Assembly (NCBI GenBank): GCA_963974215.1
Contig: CAXBBL010000004.1
Coordinates: 62,001 to 126,000, forward strand
Direction of reading: 5' to 3'
From: Croceimicrobium sp963974215
GTDB taxonomy: Bacteria > Bacteroidota > Bacteroidia > Flavobacteriales > Schleiferiaceae
Length of the DNA stretch: 64,000 nucleotides
Positions 43,472 through 52,163 of this stretch are shown in pieces. The translations under genes were made by a program, and so were the position numbers. Every line of letters starts with the position of its first letter. Position 1 is the stretch's first letter. The notes beneath the pieces are model-generated. The model saw only the letters and a program-made list of their open reading frames with translations. It ran no database searches and had not been told where the DNA came from.

Positions 43472-45049
43472 TTATAGATTCTGAAAACTATGTATACCTT
43501 TGATGTCGCCCGCTAAGTGCATAATGTAGTTTCCTGGTTTCAAGTTTAAGTTTATACGATAAGCGTCATAGCCTTGAATATCTTTATGCAAGAGGCAATT
43601 ACCACTTAAATCAAAAATACGAAGCTCTGCCCGCCAGTTTTTCTGATCCTTAGCATCAATAATAATGTGATCTTTTACTGGGTTAGGGTAGAGCACATAT
43701 TCCGCTTCTTGCACTAGATATTCAGGCGTATTAAGACTAAGAGCCAGTTGAAAATCAGGAATCCCGTAGCCCATGGAATCGTTTGGGGTGGTAAATAGGT
43801 GAGCCGACTGACGAATGTAATTGGCAATTTCTTCACTGTGCCTAGCAGGATAGGCTTCAATTAAACAAGCGGCTAAGCCAGCTACGAGCGGTGCGGAAAA
43901 AGAAGTACCAAAATCGGCATTGAAATTTCCAGTTCCGTCAATCAGGGTTGTGGGACTGCCTTGGGCCATTACATCGGGCTTTACACGGCCGTCAAAGCTT
44001 GGGCCAATGCTTGAGAGCAAAGCATAGTCACCTTGCCAGCTTACTGCACCTACGGTGAGCACTGAATCCCCATCAGCTGGTGCTGCAATATGGGGTTGTG
44101 GGCTATCTCCTTCATTACCTGCACTAGCAATTACCAAAATGCCTTTCCCAGCAGCTATATCGGCGGCTCTGGTTATTACAGTGGTATTGCCGTCCATGTC
44201 GCTGTAGCTGTAGTTATTCTGTGGATTATCAAATCTTTGGTAGGATAGCGATGTATTGATGACATGTGCCCCAGCGCTGTCTGCAAACTCAGCAGCCATT
44301 ACCCAATGATCCATCTCCAGCGGGCTTTCTTCATAAATGTTTTCGGTGGTGAACAGCCAGTAGTTTGCGTCAGGTGCGGTTCCGATCATTGTATCCGCAA
44401 GATTGGCAGCCATTATGGACAAGACACTCGTGCCATGACTACCCCAGCCAGAAAATACATTAGTGTCATTGCTTATATAGTTGTAAGCACCCAAAAGTCT
44501 GGGAGAAGTGCGCAGGCTATCAAAAGCAGAACCATGCAAAAAGCCATCAAAGCCGGCATCAATTACTGCGATTGTAATGCCGGTACCGGTATAACCTTCT
44601 TGGTGCAATAAATGACCATTTAACATTTCTATCTGGCCCCGCGAATAGCCATAATCAAGGGTATCACCAGTTTGAACTCCACACAAGAAACTTTTATGTT
44701 TCTGAGGAAACTCAATGCGTTTCACAAAGGGTAAGGATGCAATTAATTGAGGTTGCGAGTGTCGGACATAGATATAATTCAACCATTTTGAATGGGCCAA
44801 AGTTGTGGCACCCAATTCATGTAAATTCTGTTTATATTCTTTTGCAATCGGCAAGTCACTCGTTCTTAAAGGAATGTTCTGCAATGATCGGCGGTTAAGC
44901 GCAGCATTGGATAAAAATCTTTCAGGTAACTCGAGTAATTCTTGGCTAGAGCCTTTATCTTTCAGATAAACTCTAAATTCAGTTCGATTTTGAGCCTTGA
45001 TGGTTAGAAAAAAGAGAAGGCTTGAAATTAAATATATGTACTTGTTCAT
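43472..45049 (-). CDS. T9SS-secreted subtilisin-like serine protease (S8)
   Basis: A signal peptide (YIYLISSLLFFLTIKAQ) is followed by an S8 domain with the full catalytic triad: TIAVIDAGFDG (Asp), GWGSHGTSVLSIMA (His) and GTSFSAPLVAGLAACL (Ser); the oxyanion segment is VIASAGNEGD. The last 80 residues, beginning VLYPNPVKDHIIID and ending NYIMHLAGDIKGIHSFQNL, are a type A T9SS sorting domain. It is thus a surface or extracellular protease of 525 aa. It is a single-gene unit. A few hundred bases upstream show no GTYC operator. Confidence 0.93.
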   Translation of the reverse strand: MNKYIYLISSLLFFLTIKAQNRTEFRVYLKDKGSSQELLELPERFLSNAALNRRSLQNIPLRTSDLPIAKEYKQNLHELGATTLAHSKWLNYIYVRHSQPQLIASLPFVKRIEFPQKHKSFLCGVQTGDTLDYGYSRGQIEMLNGHLLHQEGYTGTGITIAVIDAGFDGFLHGSAFDSLRTSPRLLGAYNYISNDTNVFSGWGSHGTSVLSIMAANLADTMIGTAPDANYWLFTTENIYEESPLEMDHWVMAAEFADSAGAHVINTSLSYQRFDNPQNNYSYSDMDGNTTVITRAADIAAGKGILVIASAGNEGDSPQPHIAAPADGDSVLTVGAVSWQGDYALLSSIGPSFDGRVKPDVMAQGSPTTLIDGTGNFNADFGTSFSAPLVAGLAACLIEAYPARHSEEIANYIRQSAHLFTTPNDSMGYGIPDFQLALSLNTPEYLVQEAEYVLYPNPVKDHIIIDAKDQKNWRAELRIFDLSGNCLLHKDIQGYDAYRINLNLKPGNYIMHLAGDIKGIHSFQNL

Positions 45050-45152
45050 TTTTTGAGGGTTATTCTTTTTCGGGATAAGGTATTGTACCCGAGTTATCTA
45101 TGTGATGATTTTTATAGAGTTGCACAGCTTATGGGGCCAAGAAAACAGGGTT

Positions 45153-46409
45153 TTAATTCATTTTTTTAAAAGCTTCCAATCTTTTCTTGTGATCTTTGCT
45201 TCCACTTAAGGCAAAAGCCTTTGTCATAGCCTTTAAGGCATTGGCATAATCGTCCTGACTTTCGTAATAATCAGCCAAGGAGTCGAAGGTATTGGCATTG
45301 TTTGGATAGTACTCAACCGCAAGCTCAAAAAACATCTTGGCTTTTTCTACTTGTCCCATTTCCAGATTCATATACCCGCCCATGTTCATCAGGTCTTCTG
45401 GATAAGGGGGGACAACATAACCAAAGTGTTTTTCGAGCTTTTGAGCGCGGTATTTCACAATATCATGCAGCTCTTCTTTTGGTGTTTCGGGCGAATTAAA
45501 CTTATCTGTGTGCTCCATTTGATACCATTGAAAAAGTACGAGCATTCCGTCTCGCATGGAAGGTAGTGGCACCGAACCGTGTATTTCATTCGGATAAAAC
45601 TTCCAATAAGATTTAAGCCCTTGGGCTTTGTCCTCTAGCAAATTTGAAAACAGCACTTGGGAGCGTGAGAATAAAGTAAAGCTAGAACTGTCTTGCATCA
45701 AGTTTTCAATGCTTATAGTGGGATCTTGCATATGCAATTGCCCACTCATGGACATAAAAATCTCCTTGCCTTGGTGTTCAGCCCTTGGAAACGATTTCTC
45801 TGCCTGCTTTAGTAGTTGTTGATCATCCCAATCTAAGCTTGGGTCAATGGCTAAATAGTTCGCAAAGAGCTTCGGATTATTGATAAACTCATGGCAAACA
45901 AAAAGACCGCCATAGGAGTGCCCCACTAAAGTTCTGTAAGAGCTTGCCCGATATTTATTCTCTATATAAGGGATTAGTTCTTCATGCAGAAATTGGGCGA
46001 AGTTGGCGGCTTCCCCGTTCTCTTCCTGAAAGGGCATACCATACTTAGTGGTGATCTTGGTGGGCGTAAGATTTTTGGTGCGATTGTGATCGTTAGAAAT
46101 ACCAATGAGAATCATCTCAGGCATGAAAGCACCCCAGTAATTCTCATAAACTGCGCTAAGTGCCGGCAGTAGGATTTCGCCATCTATAAGATAAATCACC
46201 GGGTATTTTTGTTGGCCCTCAGGCTGGTAATTACTGGGTAGTTGTACGTAAATGCTGCGTGATTCGCTAAGGGTTTTGGAATAAAGACTATCCTTTAAAC
46301 CTAATTGTTTTAGATAGGTGCTCTCACTTTGTGCTATTGCACAAAAGTGAAAGAGGCTACTTAATAAAATAAGAGTTATGCCTCGAAATGTGATTGTTTT
46401 ATTCATCAT
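45153..46409 (-). CDS. Secreted alpha/beta-fold esterase with C-terminal TPR (paralogue of 34637)
   Basis: The N-terminal signal ILLSSLFHFCAIAQS precedes an IroE/esterase-D-like fold: YPVIYLIDGEILLPALSAVY, nucleophile elbow LVGHSYGGLFVCHEF, AIDPSLDWDDQQLL and the histidine in NEIHGSVPLPSMRDG. TPR units KMFFELAVEYYPNNANTFDS and NALKAMTKAFALSGSKD end the protein. It is collinear with 34637-35884 over its full 418 aa, so the two arose by duplication. Its start overlaps the stop of the YdeI-like gene by four bases, which suggests translational coupling. Confidence 0.85.
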   Translation of the reverse strand: MMNKTITFRGITLILLSSLFHFCAIAQSESTYLKQLGLKDSLYSKTLSESRSIYVQLPSNYQPEGQQKYPVIYLIDGEILLPALSAVYENYWGAFMPEMILIGISNDHNRTKNLTPTKITTKYGMPFQEENGEAANFAQFLHEELIPYIENKYRASSYRTLVGHSYGGLFVCHEFINNPKLFANYLAIDPSLDWDDQQLLKQAEKSFPRAEHQGKEIFMSMSGQLHMQDPTISIENLMQDSSSFTLFSRSQVLFSNLLEDKAQGLKSYWKFYPNEIHGSVPLPSMRDGMLVLFQWYQMEHTDKFNSPETPKEELHDIVKYRAQKLEKHFGYVVPPYPEDLMNMGGYMNLEMGQVEKAKMFFELAVEYYPNNANTFDSLADYYESQDDYANALKAMTKAFALSGSKDHKKRLEAFKKMN

Positions 46410-46981
46410 CTTAATGGTTTTGGCAGCAACTTTTTGCTTGCGTTCTCTACGATTTCTAAAATTCTTTTTTGTCTGGTTTCTTTTCTTTTAGCAGAAACCA
46501 CCCAGTACAAGAGCATCTTTTTAGATGAGTTTGATAGCGTTTTATAGTGGTCCTCCGCCTTTTGGGATTTTGCAAGTTCTGCTTTTAAATCTTCTGGCAT
46601 TACCAATGCCTCAACTCTATCTAAAATTGTCCAAGAACCGTTCTCCTTTGCGATTTCAATGCTTTTGAAGCCGGCTTCTCGCATAAATCCTTGTTCGATT
46701 AAGCGGTTTACTTTTTCTTTATTGACCTTAGACCAGTTACTCTTTGCTTTTCGTTTAGTGAAGTATTGCTTGTACTTAGTACTGTCTACAGTCCTTTTCG
46801 TACTATCAATCCAACCGAAACACAAGGCTTCATCAACAGCCTCGCTCCAAGTCAGGTTTTGCTTTGGAGAATTCTTTTTGTGGAAAATTACCCAAACCGC
46901 CTTCTCTTTTTCATGATTTGCCTCGAGCCATCTGCGCCATTCCTTGCTGCCTTTCGGGCAATATTCTTCAAAGTCATTCAT
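46406..46981 (-). CDS. YdeI/OmpD-associated family protein
   Basis: This matches the YdeI (OmpD-associated) family: EEYCPKGSKEWRRWLEANHE, AVWVIFHKKNSP, LTWSEAVDEALCFGWIDSTKR and the later YFTKRKAKSNWSKVNKEKVNRLIEQG are family signatures. The C-terminal lysine/arginine-rich part includes SAKRKETRQKRILEIVE. Members are cytoplasmic and of unclear function, with links to cationic peptide tolerance in some enterobacteria. Length is 191 aa. It heads a two-gene unit with the TPR esterase. Confidence 0.85.
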   Translation of the reverse strand: MNDFEEYCPKGSKEWRRWLEANHEKEKAVWVIFHKKNSPKQNLTWSEAVDEALCFGWIDSTKRTVDSTKYKQYFTKRKAKSNWSKVNKEKVNRLIEQGFMREAGFKSIEIAKENGSWTILDRVEALVMPEDLKAELAKSQKAEDHYKTLSNSSKKMLLYWVVSAKRKETRQKRILEIVENASKKLLPKPLR

Positions 46982-47103
46982 AAGGTCACGCAGGCATCCT
47001 GCAATTATTTATTTTTTATAGTAACAATTAAGCGCAATCGCTTAGCAATTTGAAGATGGTTAAAGCAGTTTACTTCTTTTACTTAAATTAAAAATTGTCA
47101 AAA

Positions 47104-47994
47104 CTAGTAGCCATTCAATCGATCTATAAGTTGATATAAGGCTACTCTCGCTTCCTTCATCACAGGGAGGAATGGCCAAATATGAGGCATTTTCTCACCC
47201 AAGATCACTTCTAAATCAACACCTTCCGCTTTTAGCTTTTGAACGACCAAAAGCTGGTCTGGATAAGTAATATCGTTTTCTGCCAGAAACAGTATTGTCT
47301 TTGGAAAGCTATTAAAACTGCCGTATATGGGCGAAATGTTTGGATCTTTTAAAGCTAGATTTCCAGCACACATTTTTTTGGCGCTTAGCACTCCTGCTTT
47401 AGATAGCATAGGGTCGCGTCGATCTACTTCTTCAATTTCGAGATTAGACATACTGGCGTCCATTACCGGAGATACTAGAATTAGTTTATTTGGCAGTTCT
47501 TGGTTCTTTTGAATTAATCTTTGCGTTAAAGCAGTAATTAATGTTCCTCCTACCGAGTCACCCAATAGGGTAATCTCTTGAGCCGAGTATGTTTCCAGCG
47601 CTCGTTTATAGATCAGGTCAATATTCTTTGCTATTTCTTCAATTTGGTTTTCAGGGGCTTTAGGATAGTCGCAGAGCCAGAGGGTTTGCCCAGTTTTAGC
47701 CACTATTTTTTTTACGGTATCCCAATGCAAAGCGGTGGGACCAGAAATAAAGGCGCCCCCGTGCACAAACAGAATTAAGCCATTTGACGTATCATCTCCT
47801 TTTAGCTCGGTAATGGTGCTTTCTAATATCTTAAAGCTAGAAAGGCGGCTTCGATCATAGGAAGCTTGAGGGGCTGCATAAACATCACCTTTTCTGAGGC
47901 TCTTATAATCAATGGGGTCTTGACTAAAGTCCTTTTTTAGCCCCTTTAGCTTAAGTACTAAAAGCAGCAAATAATAGCTCAAACTTTGCTTCAT
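47104..47994 (-). CDS. HSL-type alpha/beta hydrolase (acetyl esterase-like)
   Basis: The hormone-sensitive-lipase family motif HGGAFISGPTALHW, the nucleophile elbow LLGDSVGGTLITAL (GDSxGG), FLAENDITYPDQ (acid) and MPHIWPF (histidine) identify the family. It would hydrolyse short acyl esters. Length is 296 aa; the N-terminus (YYLLLLVLKLKGLKK) may be a weak anchor rather than a cleavable signal. It stands alone on the minus strand, with no GTYC operator upstream. Natural substrate is unknown. Confidence 0.87.
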   Translation of the reverse strand: MKQSLSYYLLLLVLKLKGLKKDFSQDPIDYKSLRKGDVYAAPQASYDRSRLSSFKILESTITELKGDDTSNGLILFVHGGAFISGPTALHWDTVKKIVAKTGQTLWLCDYPKAPENQIEEIAKNIDLIYKRALETYSAQEITLLGDSVGGTLITALTQRLIQKNQELPNKLILVSPVMDASMSNLEIEEVDRRDPMLSKAGVLSAKKMCAGNLALKDPNISPIYGSFNSFPKTILFLAENDITYPDQLLVVQKLKAEGVDLEVILGEKMPHIWPFLPVMKEARVALYQLIDRLNGY

Positions 47995-48146
47995 TATCTT
48001 ACATTATCACTTTAAGATTGTTTGAGTGGGGTGCCAATCATACCTTGCAATTGATAGCGTCATTCTTTTTATCTGAAAGGAATATCCCGTAGCAGCTCCG
48101 AGGGTGATGCCGGTGGCCACGTATTTTGATTCTTCCGCTTTTTTTA

Positions 48147-48635
48147 TTACTCCTTAATTATTACTGCCCCAACTAATTCTTTAGCGCTTGGTGTTTCAAA
48201 CCAGCTTTCCATAAATTCAAAATTTGCTTGGCTTACCTCAAATTCAAATGTGTCGCCTTTTTCGTTATTTCTTTTCTGGACTCTTTTAAGCCGCGTTTCT
48301 TTAGGAATGTCTAGAAAGTGAGTTGTCACGTGAAAGCCATGTTGACTGGCAAAGGCTCTGAATTTTTCTCGGTGCTCAAACTTAGCCAAGCCTAAATCGA
48401 GAATTGTATCTGTGTTAGCGTTTTCCAGCTGCTGAATTAGTTCCATAATCATCAATTCAGCTCTGTCAATTCGTTCTAGAAACCATTCTAGTCCATCGTC
48501 ATCTTTTTTATCGGCCAGAAATAAGGTCTTATTCCATTTATCGATGGAAAAGAGAACACCATTCGCTTTCTCCTTTAATTTTTTGGAGTAGCTTGTTTTT
48601 CCAGAGCCCGTATTTCCTACTATTAAGTGTATCAT
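48147..48635 (-). CDS. P-loop kinase-like ATP-binding protein (AAA_33 type)
   Basis: The Walker A motif GNTGSGKTSYSKK occurs at residues 7-19. A DIGLAK-like segment (TILDLGLAKFEHREKF) and THFLDIPKETRLKRVQKRN follow, which is the pattern of small zeta-toxin/kinase-like phosphotransferases. Length is 162 aa, cytoplasmic. The substrate could be a nucleotide, sugar or antibiotic; sequence alone does not decide. It lies 50 bp downstream of the alpha/beta hydrolase gene at 48686 and may be co-transcribed with it. Confidence 0.8.
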   Translation of the reverse strand: MIHLIVGNTGSGKTSYSKKLKEKANGVLFSIDKWNKTLFLADKKDDDGLEWFLERIDRAELMIMELIQQLENANTDTILDLGLAKFEHREKFRAFASQHGFHVTTHFLDIPKETRLKRVQKRNNEKGDTFEFEVSQANFEFMESWFETPSAKELVGAVIIKE

Positions 48636-48685
48636 TTCGTTTCTTCTACTTTTATTTTTCCGCTATTGATGACCATAATCTGATT

Positions 48686-49552
48686 CTAGCCAAGTTCAGC
48701 TTCTAATATCAGGTTTTCAATAAACCGATTGTCACTAGTTGATTGCACGTGCTTAGAATTTTTAAGCAACACACTTTCCTTTAAGGATGGAAATACTTGG
48801 GCTGCTCTCTTTATCATTTTCTCGCCAGGAAACATTACATCATCTTTTGCAGCAATCAGCGTAATCGGTGTCTTTATTAGCTTTGCCTTTTGAGAGGATA
48901 TGGTAGGTACAGGGGTGAAATCCATCTTAAAATGCAGAAATACTTTTGAAAGATATTTGATTGCAAATTCGTCTCTATCTGTAAAGACCTCTTTCAAAAA
49001 GGCCTCGACAAATTTGGGCTTAGCAGACCACATATACCTCCGCATAGGTATGAAGATTTTAGCTAACGCTTTTAGTGGGTTTCCATTAACGATATAAGCA
49101 GGAGCTGATAGAAATACTTCCTTGATTTTGCTTTCATCGTACTCCAAAGTTTTTAGAATAATCAGCCCTCCAAAGGAAAACCCAGCCATAGTTACATCAT
49201 TAAGGTTGAGTGCGTCAATAACCTCATTCATCCATTTTCCATAAGCGTATTCTTTCATACTGGGGCGAGTCTCTGAGCTTTTGTTCGGCTGTGCAATAAC
49301 GTCTACGGCGAACACTCTAAACGAAATACTCAGGTTAGAATAAGTTTCCAGTGCAATTGGGGCACAGCCATTAGAACCGTGAACAAGAATGATGGGCGGC
49401 TTTGATGCATCTCCTGTTACTACGATGTTCGTTTTTCCGAAGCTGGTTTCAACCTGTAGGTATTCAAAGTCAATATTGAGCTCTGCCAGTTTTTGGTCGT
49501 AAAGGTCTAGTATTGCGCGTTTGCCTTGAGGTGATTTGAAAAGTGATTTCAT
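48686..49552 (-). CDS. Alpha/beta hydrolase with serine nucleophile
   Basis: Oxyanion segment ILVHGSNGCAPIALETY, nucleophile elbow MAGFSFGGLIILKTLEY (GxSxGG), ITLIAAKDDVMFPGEK (acid) and LLKNSKHVQSTSD (histidine) identify a cytoplasmic alpha/beta hydrolase of 288 aa. Unlike the gene at 39183 it has serine rather than aspartate as nucleophile. Upstream lies a 42-codon remnant of that other hydrolase plus a copied promoter with tandem operators, so this gene appears to have come under the same control through promoter capture. Substrate is unknown. Confidence 0.85.
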   Translation of the reverse strand: MKSLFKSPQGKRAILDLYDQKLAELNIDFEYLQVETSFGKTNIVVTGDASKPPIILVHGSNGCAPIALETYSNLSISFRVFAVDVIAQPNKSSETRPSMKEYAYGKWMNEVIDALNLNDVTMAGFSFGGLIILKTLEYDESKIKEVFLSAPAYIVNGNPLKALAKIFIPMRRYMWSAKPKFVEAFLKEVFTDRDEFAIKYLSKVFLHFKMDFTPVPTISSQKAKLIKTPITLIAAKDDVMFPGEKMIKRAAQVFPSLKESVLLKNSKHVQSTSDNRFIENLILEAELG

Positions 49553-49579
49553 GATGATTTGATTGTAGCGACGGGTAAT

Positions 49580-49708
49580 TTAATGTGATACGGAAGCATA
49601 TTCGGGCCAACCATGCAAGAGAAAAATCTGTCTGTCGACATTTTGCTGTCCTGCTTCAAAAACCTCCAGTTCTATGCCATTTACCACAATGCGTGTTAGG
49701 TTTGGCAT
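49580..49708 (-). pseudogene. 42-codon 5' remnant of an epoxide hydrolase gene
   Basis: The frame from ATG 49708 reads VNGIELEVFEAGQQN and FLLHGWPEYA before a stop at 49580, matching the start of the hydrolase at 39183 (VNGIELEVFEAGQQN, VLLHGWPEHA). It is the first part of a duplicated gene. It remains open and lies between the copied promoter and the live hydrolase gene, so it may now act as a leader ORF. Confidence 0.75.
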
Positions 49709-49763
49709 TGCGGTTTGTAAGCGTAATTCCTTTCACTTTTGAGTATTTTAATGATCACGGCAA

Positions 49764-49834
49764 CAAAGATGAGGTTCGAAAGCCGCACCAAGGTTCGTAA
49801 TCTCACTTGTACGTTCGGATTTTCATTTTTCAAA
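49764..49834 (-). promoter_or_regulatory. Promoter with two tandem operators, copy of the 40204 promoter
   Basis: GTTCGTAATC.. at 49793-49814 and GTTCGGATTT.. at 49813-49834 start 20 bp apart, as at 40233 and 40253. The first is exactly 25 nt from CAAA at 49764-49767. Together with the hydrolase remnant this shows a duplicated promoter block. Bases 49835-50097 hold no visible gene. Confidence 0.65.
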
Positions 49835-50097
49835 TAGAAAATATTTGAAATCTGGAAATTTCATGGATTAGACATTTGCAGTTTACGCCAGAGATTGTCC
49901 TTGCTTTCGTGTTGCTAGCTCAAGTCGAAATCAAGTTTGTAATAAGGAACTAACAGGAAACAGATACTCTCTCGTTAAGGGGTGAAAGTACATTTGGCAC
50001 AGATATTTGCGACTTATCGGAATTTTGAGAATCAATTAATTTCCATATTTTAAGGAAATAAAATTTTGATCAACGTCTTTTTATCCATCGTAAAAAA

Positions 50098-50469
50098 ATG
50101 AAAGTAACAGCTGAGCACAATGAACGCATCGCCAAGATGAAGTTCTTTTCTGTTTATCCCCACTATGTGGGCAAGATAGAGAAGAAGGGTAGGACGGTAG
50201 ATGAATTACATCAAGTATTAGAATGGTTAACGGGTTATAACCAAACCAAAATTGAGCTCTTAATAAACCAGAAGGTGAGCTTTGAAGAATTTTTTTCGCA
50301 GGCAAAAATTAACCCAAATGCCAATCTGATTAAAGGTGTAATATGTGGTTATCGAATTGAAGAGATTGACAATACTTTGACCAGACAGGTCCGATATTTA
50401 GACAAGTTGGTTGATGAGCTGGCCAAAGGTCGTAAAATGGATAAAATTCTGCGAAAAGACATATCTTAA
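50098..50469 (+). CDS. DUF2200 family protein
   Basis: This is a small cytoplasmic protein of 123 aa matching DUF2200: HNERIAKMKFFSVYPHYVGK, KKGRTVDELHQVLEWLTGYN, NPNANLIKGVICGYRIEEI and QVRYLDKLVDELAKGRKMDKIL are near-diagnostic segments. The family is widely conserved and has no assigned function. It is the first plus-strand gene after the long minus-strand block and is not obviously in an operon. The 298-bp spacer after it shows no further feature. Confidence 0.9.
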   Translation: MKVTAEHNERIAKMKFFSVYPHYVGKIEKKGRTVDELHQVLEWLTGYNQTKIELLINQKVSFEEFFSQAKINPNANLIKGVICGYRIEEIDNTLTRQVRYLDKLVDELAKGRKMDKILRKDIS

Positions 50470-50767
50470 AGGACCCTACGAGAAATCAGTAAGTTTAACT
50501 TATTTAGTATTAATTTTTTAGTTGACCTTTTTGGTTTTGAAAAGTAATTTTAACATCTGTTAAAAACGATGGGTTGAAATGTAATTTTTGGAAGCAGGCT
50601 AAGAAACAATAGCCTTTGCTCGCTAAGCTATCCCAATAGGCTTAGTCAAAAGCCCAGATACTTTTTCCGTCTTTGAATTATTTCCTACCTACTACTAATT
50701 TCTTAAAGACCTAATCTCTAGCTTATCTGCTCGAGAGTGACTAATTTGCCAATAAATATTCAACGAA

Positions 50768-52150
50768 TTGAAAAGCTTCAAATTAGCCCTCTTCCTTTTT
50801 TCGTGCCTAATCGTGTTTTCCGCTTGTGAGAAGGAAAGTGCAGCGGGAACAAGCAATCCGATCACTCCCATCGTAAACGATTCTAATTATGTGCAGTACG
50901 GCATCCCATTTACGCATCTACCCGCGAGTGAGGACTTAGTGATTTACGAGGTGAACCTGCGGGCTTTTAGCAGCAGTGGTGATTTACAAGGGGTGACAAA
51001 CCGCTTAGATCAATTGCAAAATTTGGGAGTAAAGGTTATTTGGTTGATGCCGATCCATCCTATTGGCGAGGTCAATTCGGTAAATTCTCCTTATTCGGTT
51101 AAAGATTTTAAAGCCGTCAGTTCCGAATATGGCAGCTTAGCCAATCTTCGCACCTTAACCGATGAAGCGCATAAACGCAATATGGCCATTATGATGGACT
51201 GGGTAGCCAATCATACCGCTTGGGATAATGAGTGGATGGTGAATAAAGATTGGTACACCCAAGATGCCAGTGGGAATGTGACACATCCACCGGGTACCAA
51301 TTGGCTCGATGTCGCAGACCTTAATTTCAGTTCTACGGAAATGCGCTTGGCTATGATTGACGCTATGAAATATTGGATATTAGAAGCCAATGTAGACGGC
51401 TTTCGTTGCGATTATGCCGATGGGGTACCTTTCGATTTTTGGAAGCAAGCTCTAGATAGTCTAAAGGCCATTCCCAATCGTAATTTGGTCTTATTAGCAG
51501 AAGGGGCCCGCGCCGATCACTTCGATGCAGGCTTCGATTTAAACTATGGTTGGAATTTTTACGGGGGCCTGAAAAATGTCTTCAACGGTCAGTCGGCCAA
51601 TCGCTTGTGGAATATCAATAATGAAGAGTATAATAATGTAGCCGCGGGCAAGCACATCTTGCGTTTCAGCACCAACCACGATGAATCGGCTTGGGATAAT
51701 ACGCCGATGGTTCTTTTTAATGGCAAAGACGGCGCAATAGCGGCATCGGTAATTTCATTTTACATGGGCGGGGTGCCATTACTATATACGGGGCAGGAGG
51801 TAGGCCGACTAAATCCCTTACCCTTTTTCTCTAATTCTCCTATAAATTGGAATGCCAACCCCGATATGCTGCAGGAGTATCAAGATCTGCTCGCACTTTA
51901 CAGTCAATCGCCCAGCTTACGAAAAGGAAGTATCACTAATTACCCTGATGTAGATATCGTAGCCTTTACCAAGACATTAGCGAATGAAGAATTTTTAATA
52001 CTTGTTAATGTAAGAGATATTACCGTGAACTATTCCCTGCCCAGTGCTTTGCAAAATTCGCAGTGGACCGATGCGCTTAGTGGTAACACAATTAATTTGG
52101 CGACCACGCTAGCTTTGGCGAATTACCAATACCTTGTGTTAAAGAAATAA
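50768..52150 (+). CDS. GH13 alpha-amylase family lipoprotein, TTG start
   Basis: TTG at 50768 is the only start that gives a lipoprotein signal (SFKLALFLFSCLIVFSACEKE). The GH13 regions follow in order: LGVKVIWLMPIHPIG, MMDWVANHTAWDNEW, VDGFRCDYADGVPFDFW with the catalytic aspartate, VLLAEGAR with the general acid, and FSTNHDESAWDN. A short C-terminal beta domain ends the 460-aa protein. It probably cleaves alpha-glucans at the cell surface or periplasm. An AraC regulator gene follows after 13 bp. Confidence 0.92.
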   Translation: MKSFKLALFLFSCLIVFSACEKESAAGTSNPITPIVNDSNYVQYGIPFTHLPASEDLVIYEVNLRAFSSSGDLQGVTNRLDQLQNLGVKVIWLMPIHPIGEVNSVNSPYSVKDFKAVSSEYGSLANLRTLTDEAHKRNMAIMMDWVANHTAWDNEWMVNKDWYTQDASGNVTHPPGTNWLDVADLNFSSTEMRLAMIDAMKYWILEANVDGFRCDYADGVPFDFWKQALDSLKAIPNRNLVLLAEGARADHFDAGFDLNYGWNFYGGLKNVFNGQSANRLWNINNEEYNNVAAGKHILRFSTNHDESAWDNTPMVLFNGKDGAIAASVISFYMGGVPLLYTGQEVGRLNPLPFFSNSPINWNANPDMLQEYQDLLALYSQSPSLRKGSITNYPDVDIVAFTKTLANEEFLILVNVRDITVNYSLPSALQNSQWTDALSGNTINLATTLALANYQYLVLKK

Positions 52151-52155
52151 GGAGG
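52151..52155 (+). promoter_or_regulatory. Shine-Dalgarno GGAGG in front of a GTG start
   Basis: GGAGG lies 8 nt before GTG 52164 and directly after the amylase stop. Most genes here lack such a site. It supports the GTG as the real start and coupling of the two genes. Confidence 0.7.
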
Positions 52156-52163
52156 ATTGAATC

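Noticed and set aside
46990..47010. GCAGG-CAT-CCTGC hairpin with a following T-rich run
   Set aside because: It would terminate plus-strand transcription, but no plus-strand gene ends there; it lies upstream of a minus-strand gene.
50081..50305. 74-codon minus-strand frame
   Set aside because: It is the antisense shadow of the DUF2200 gene.
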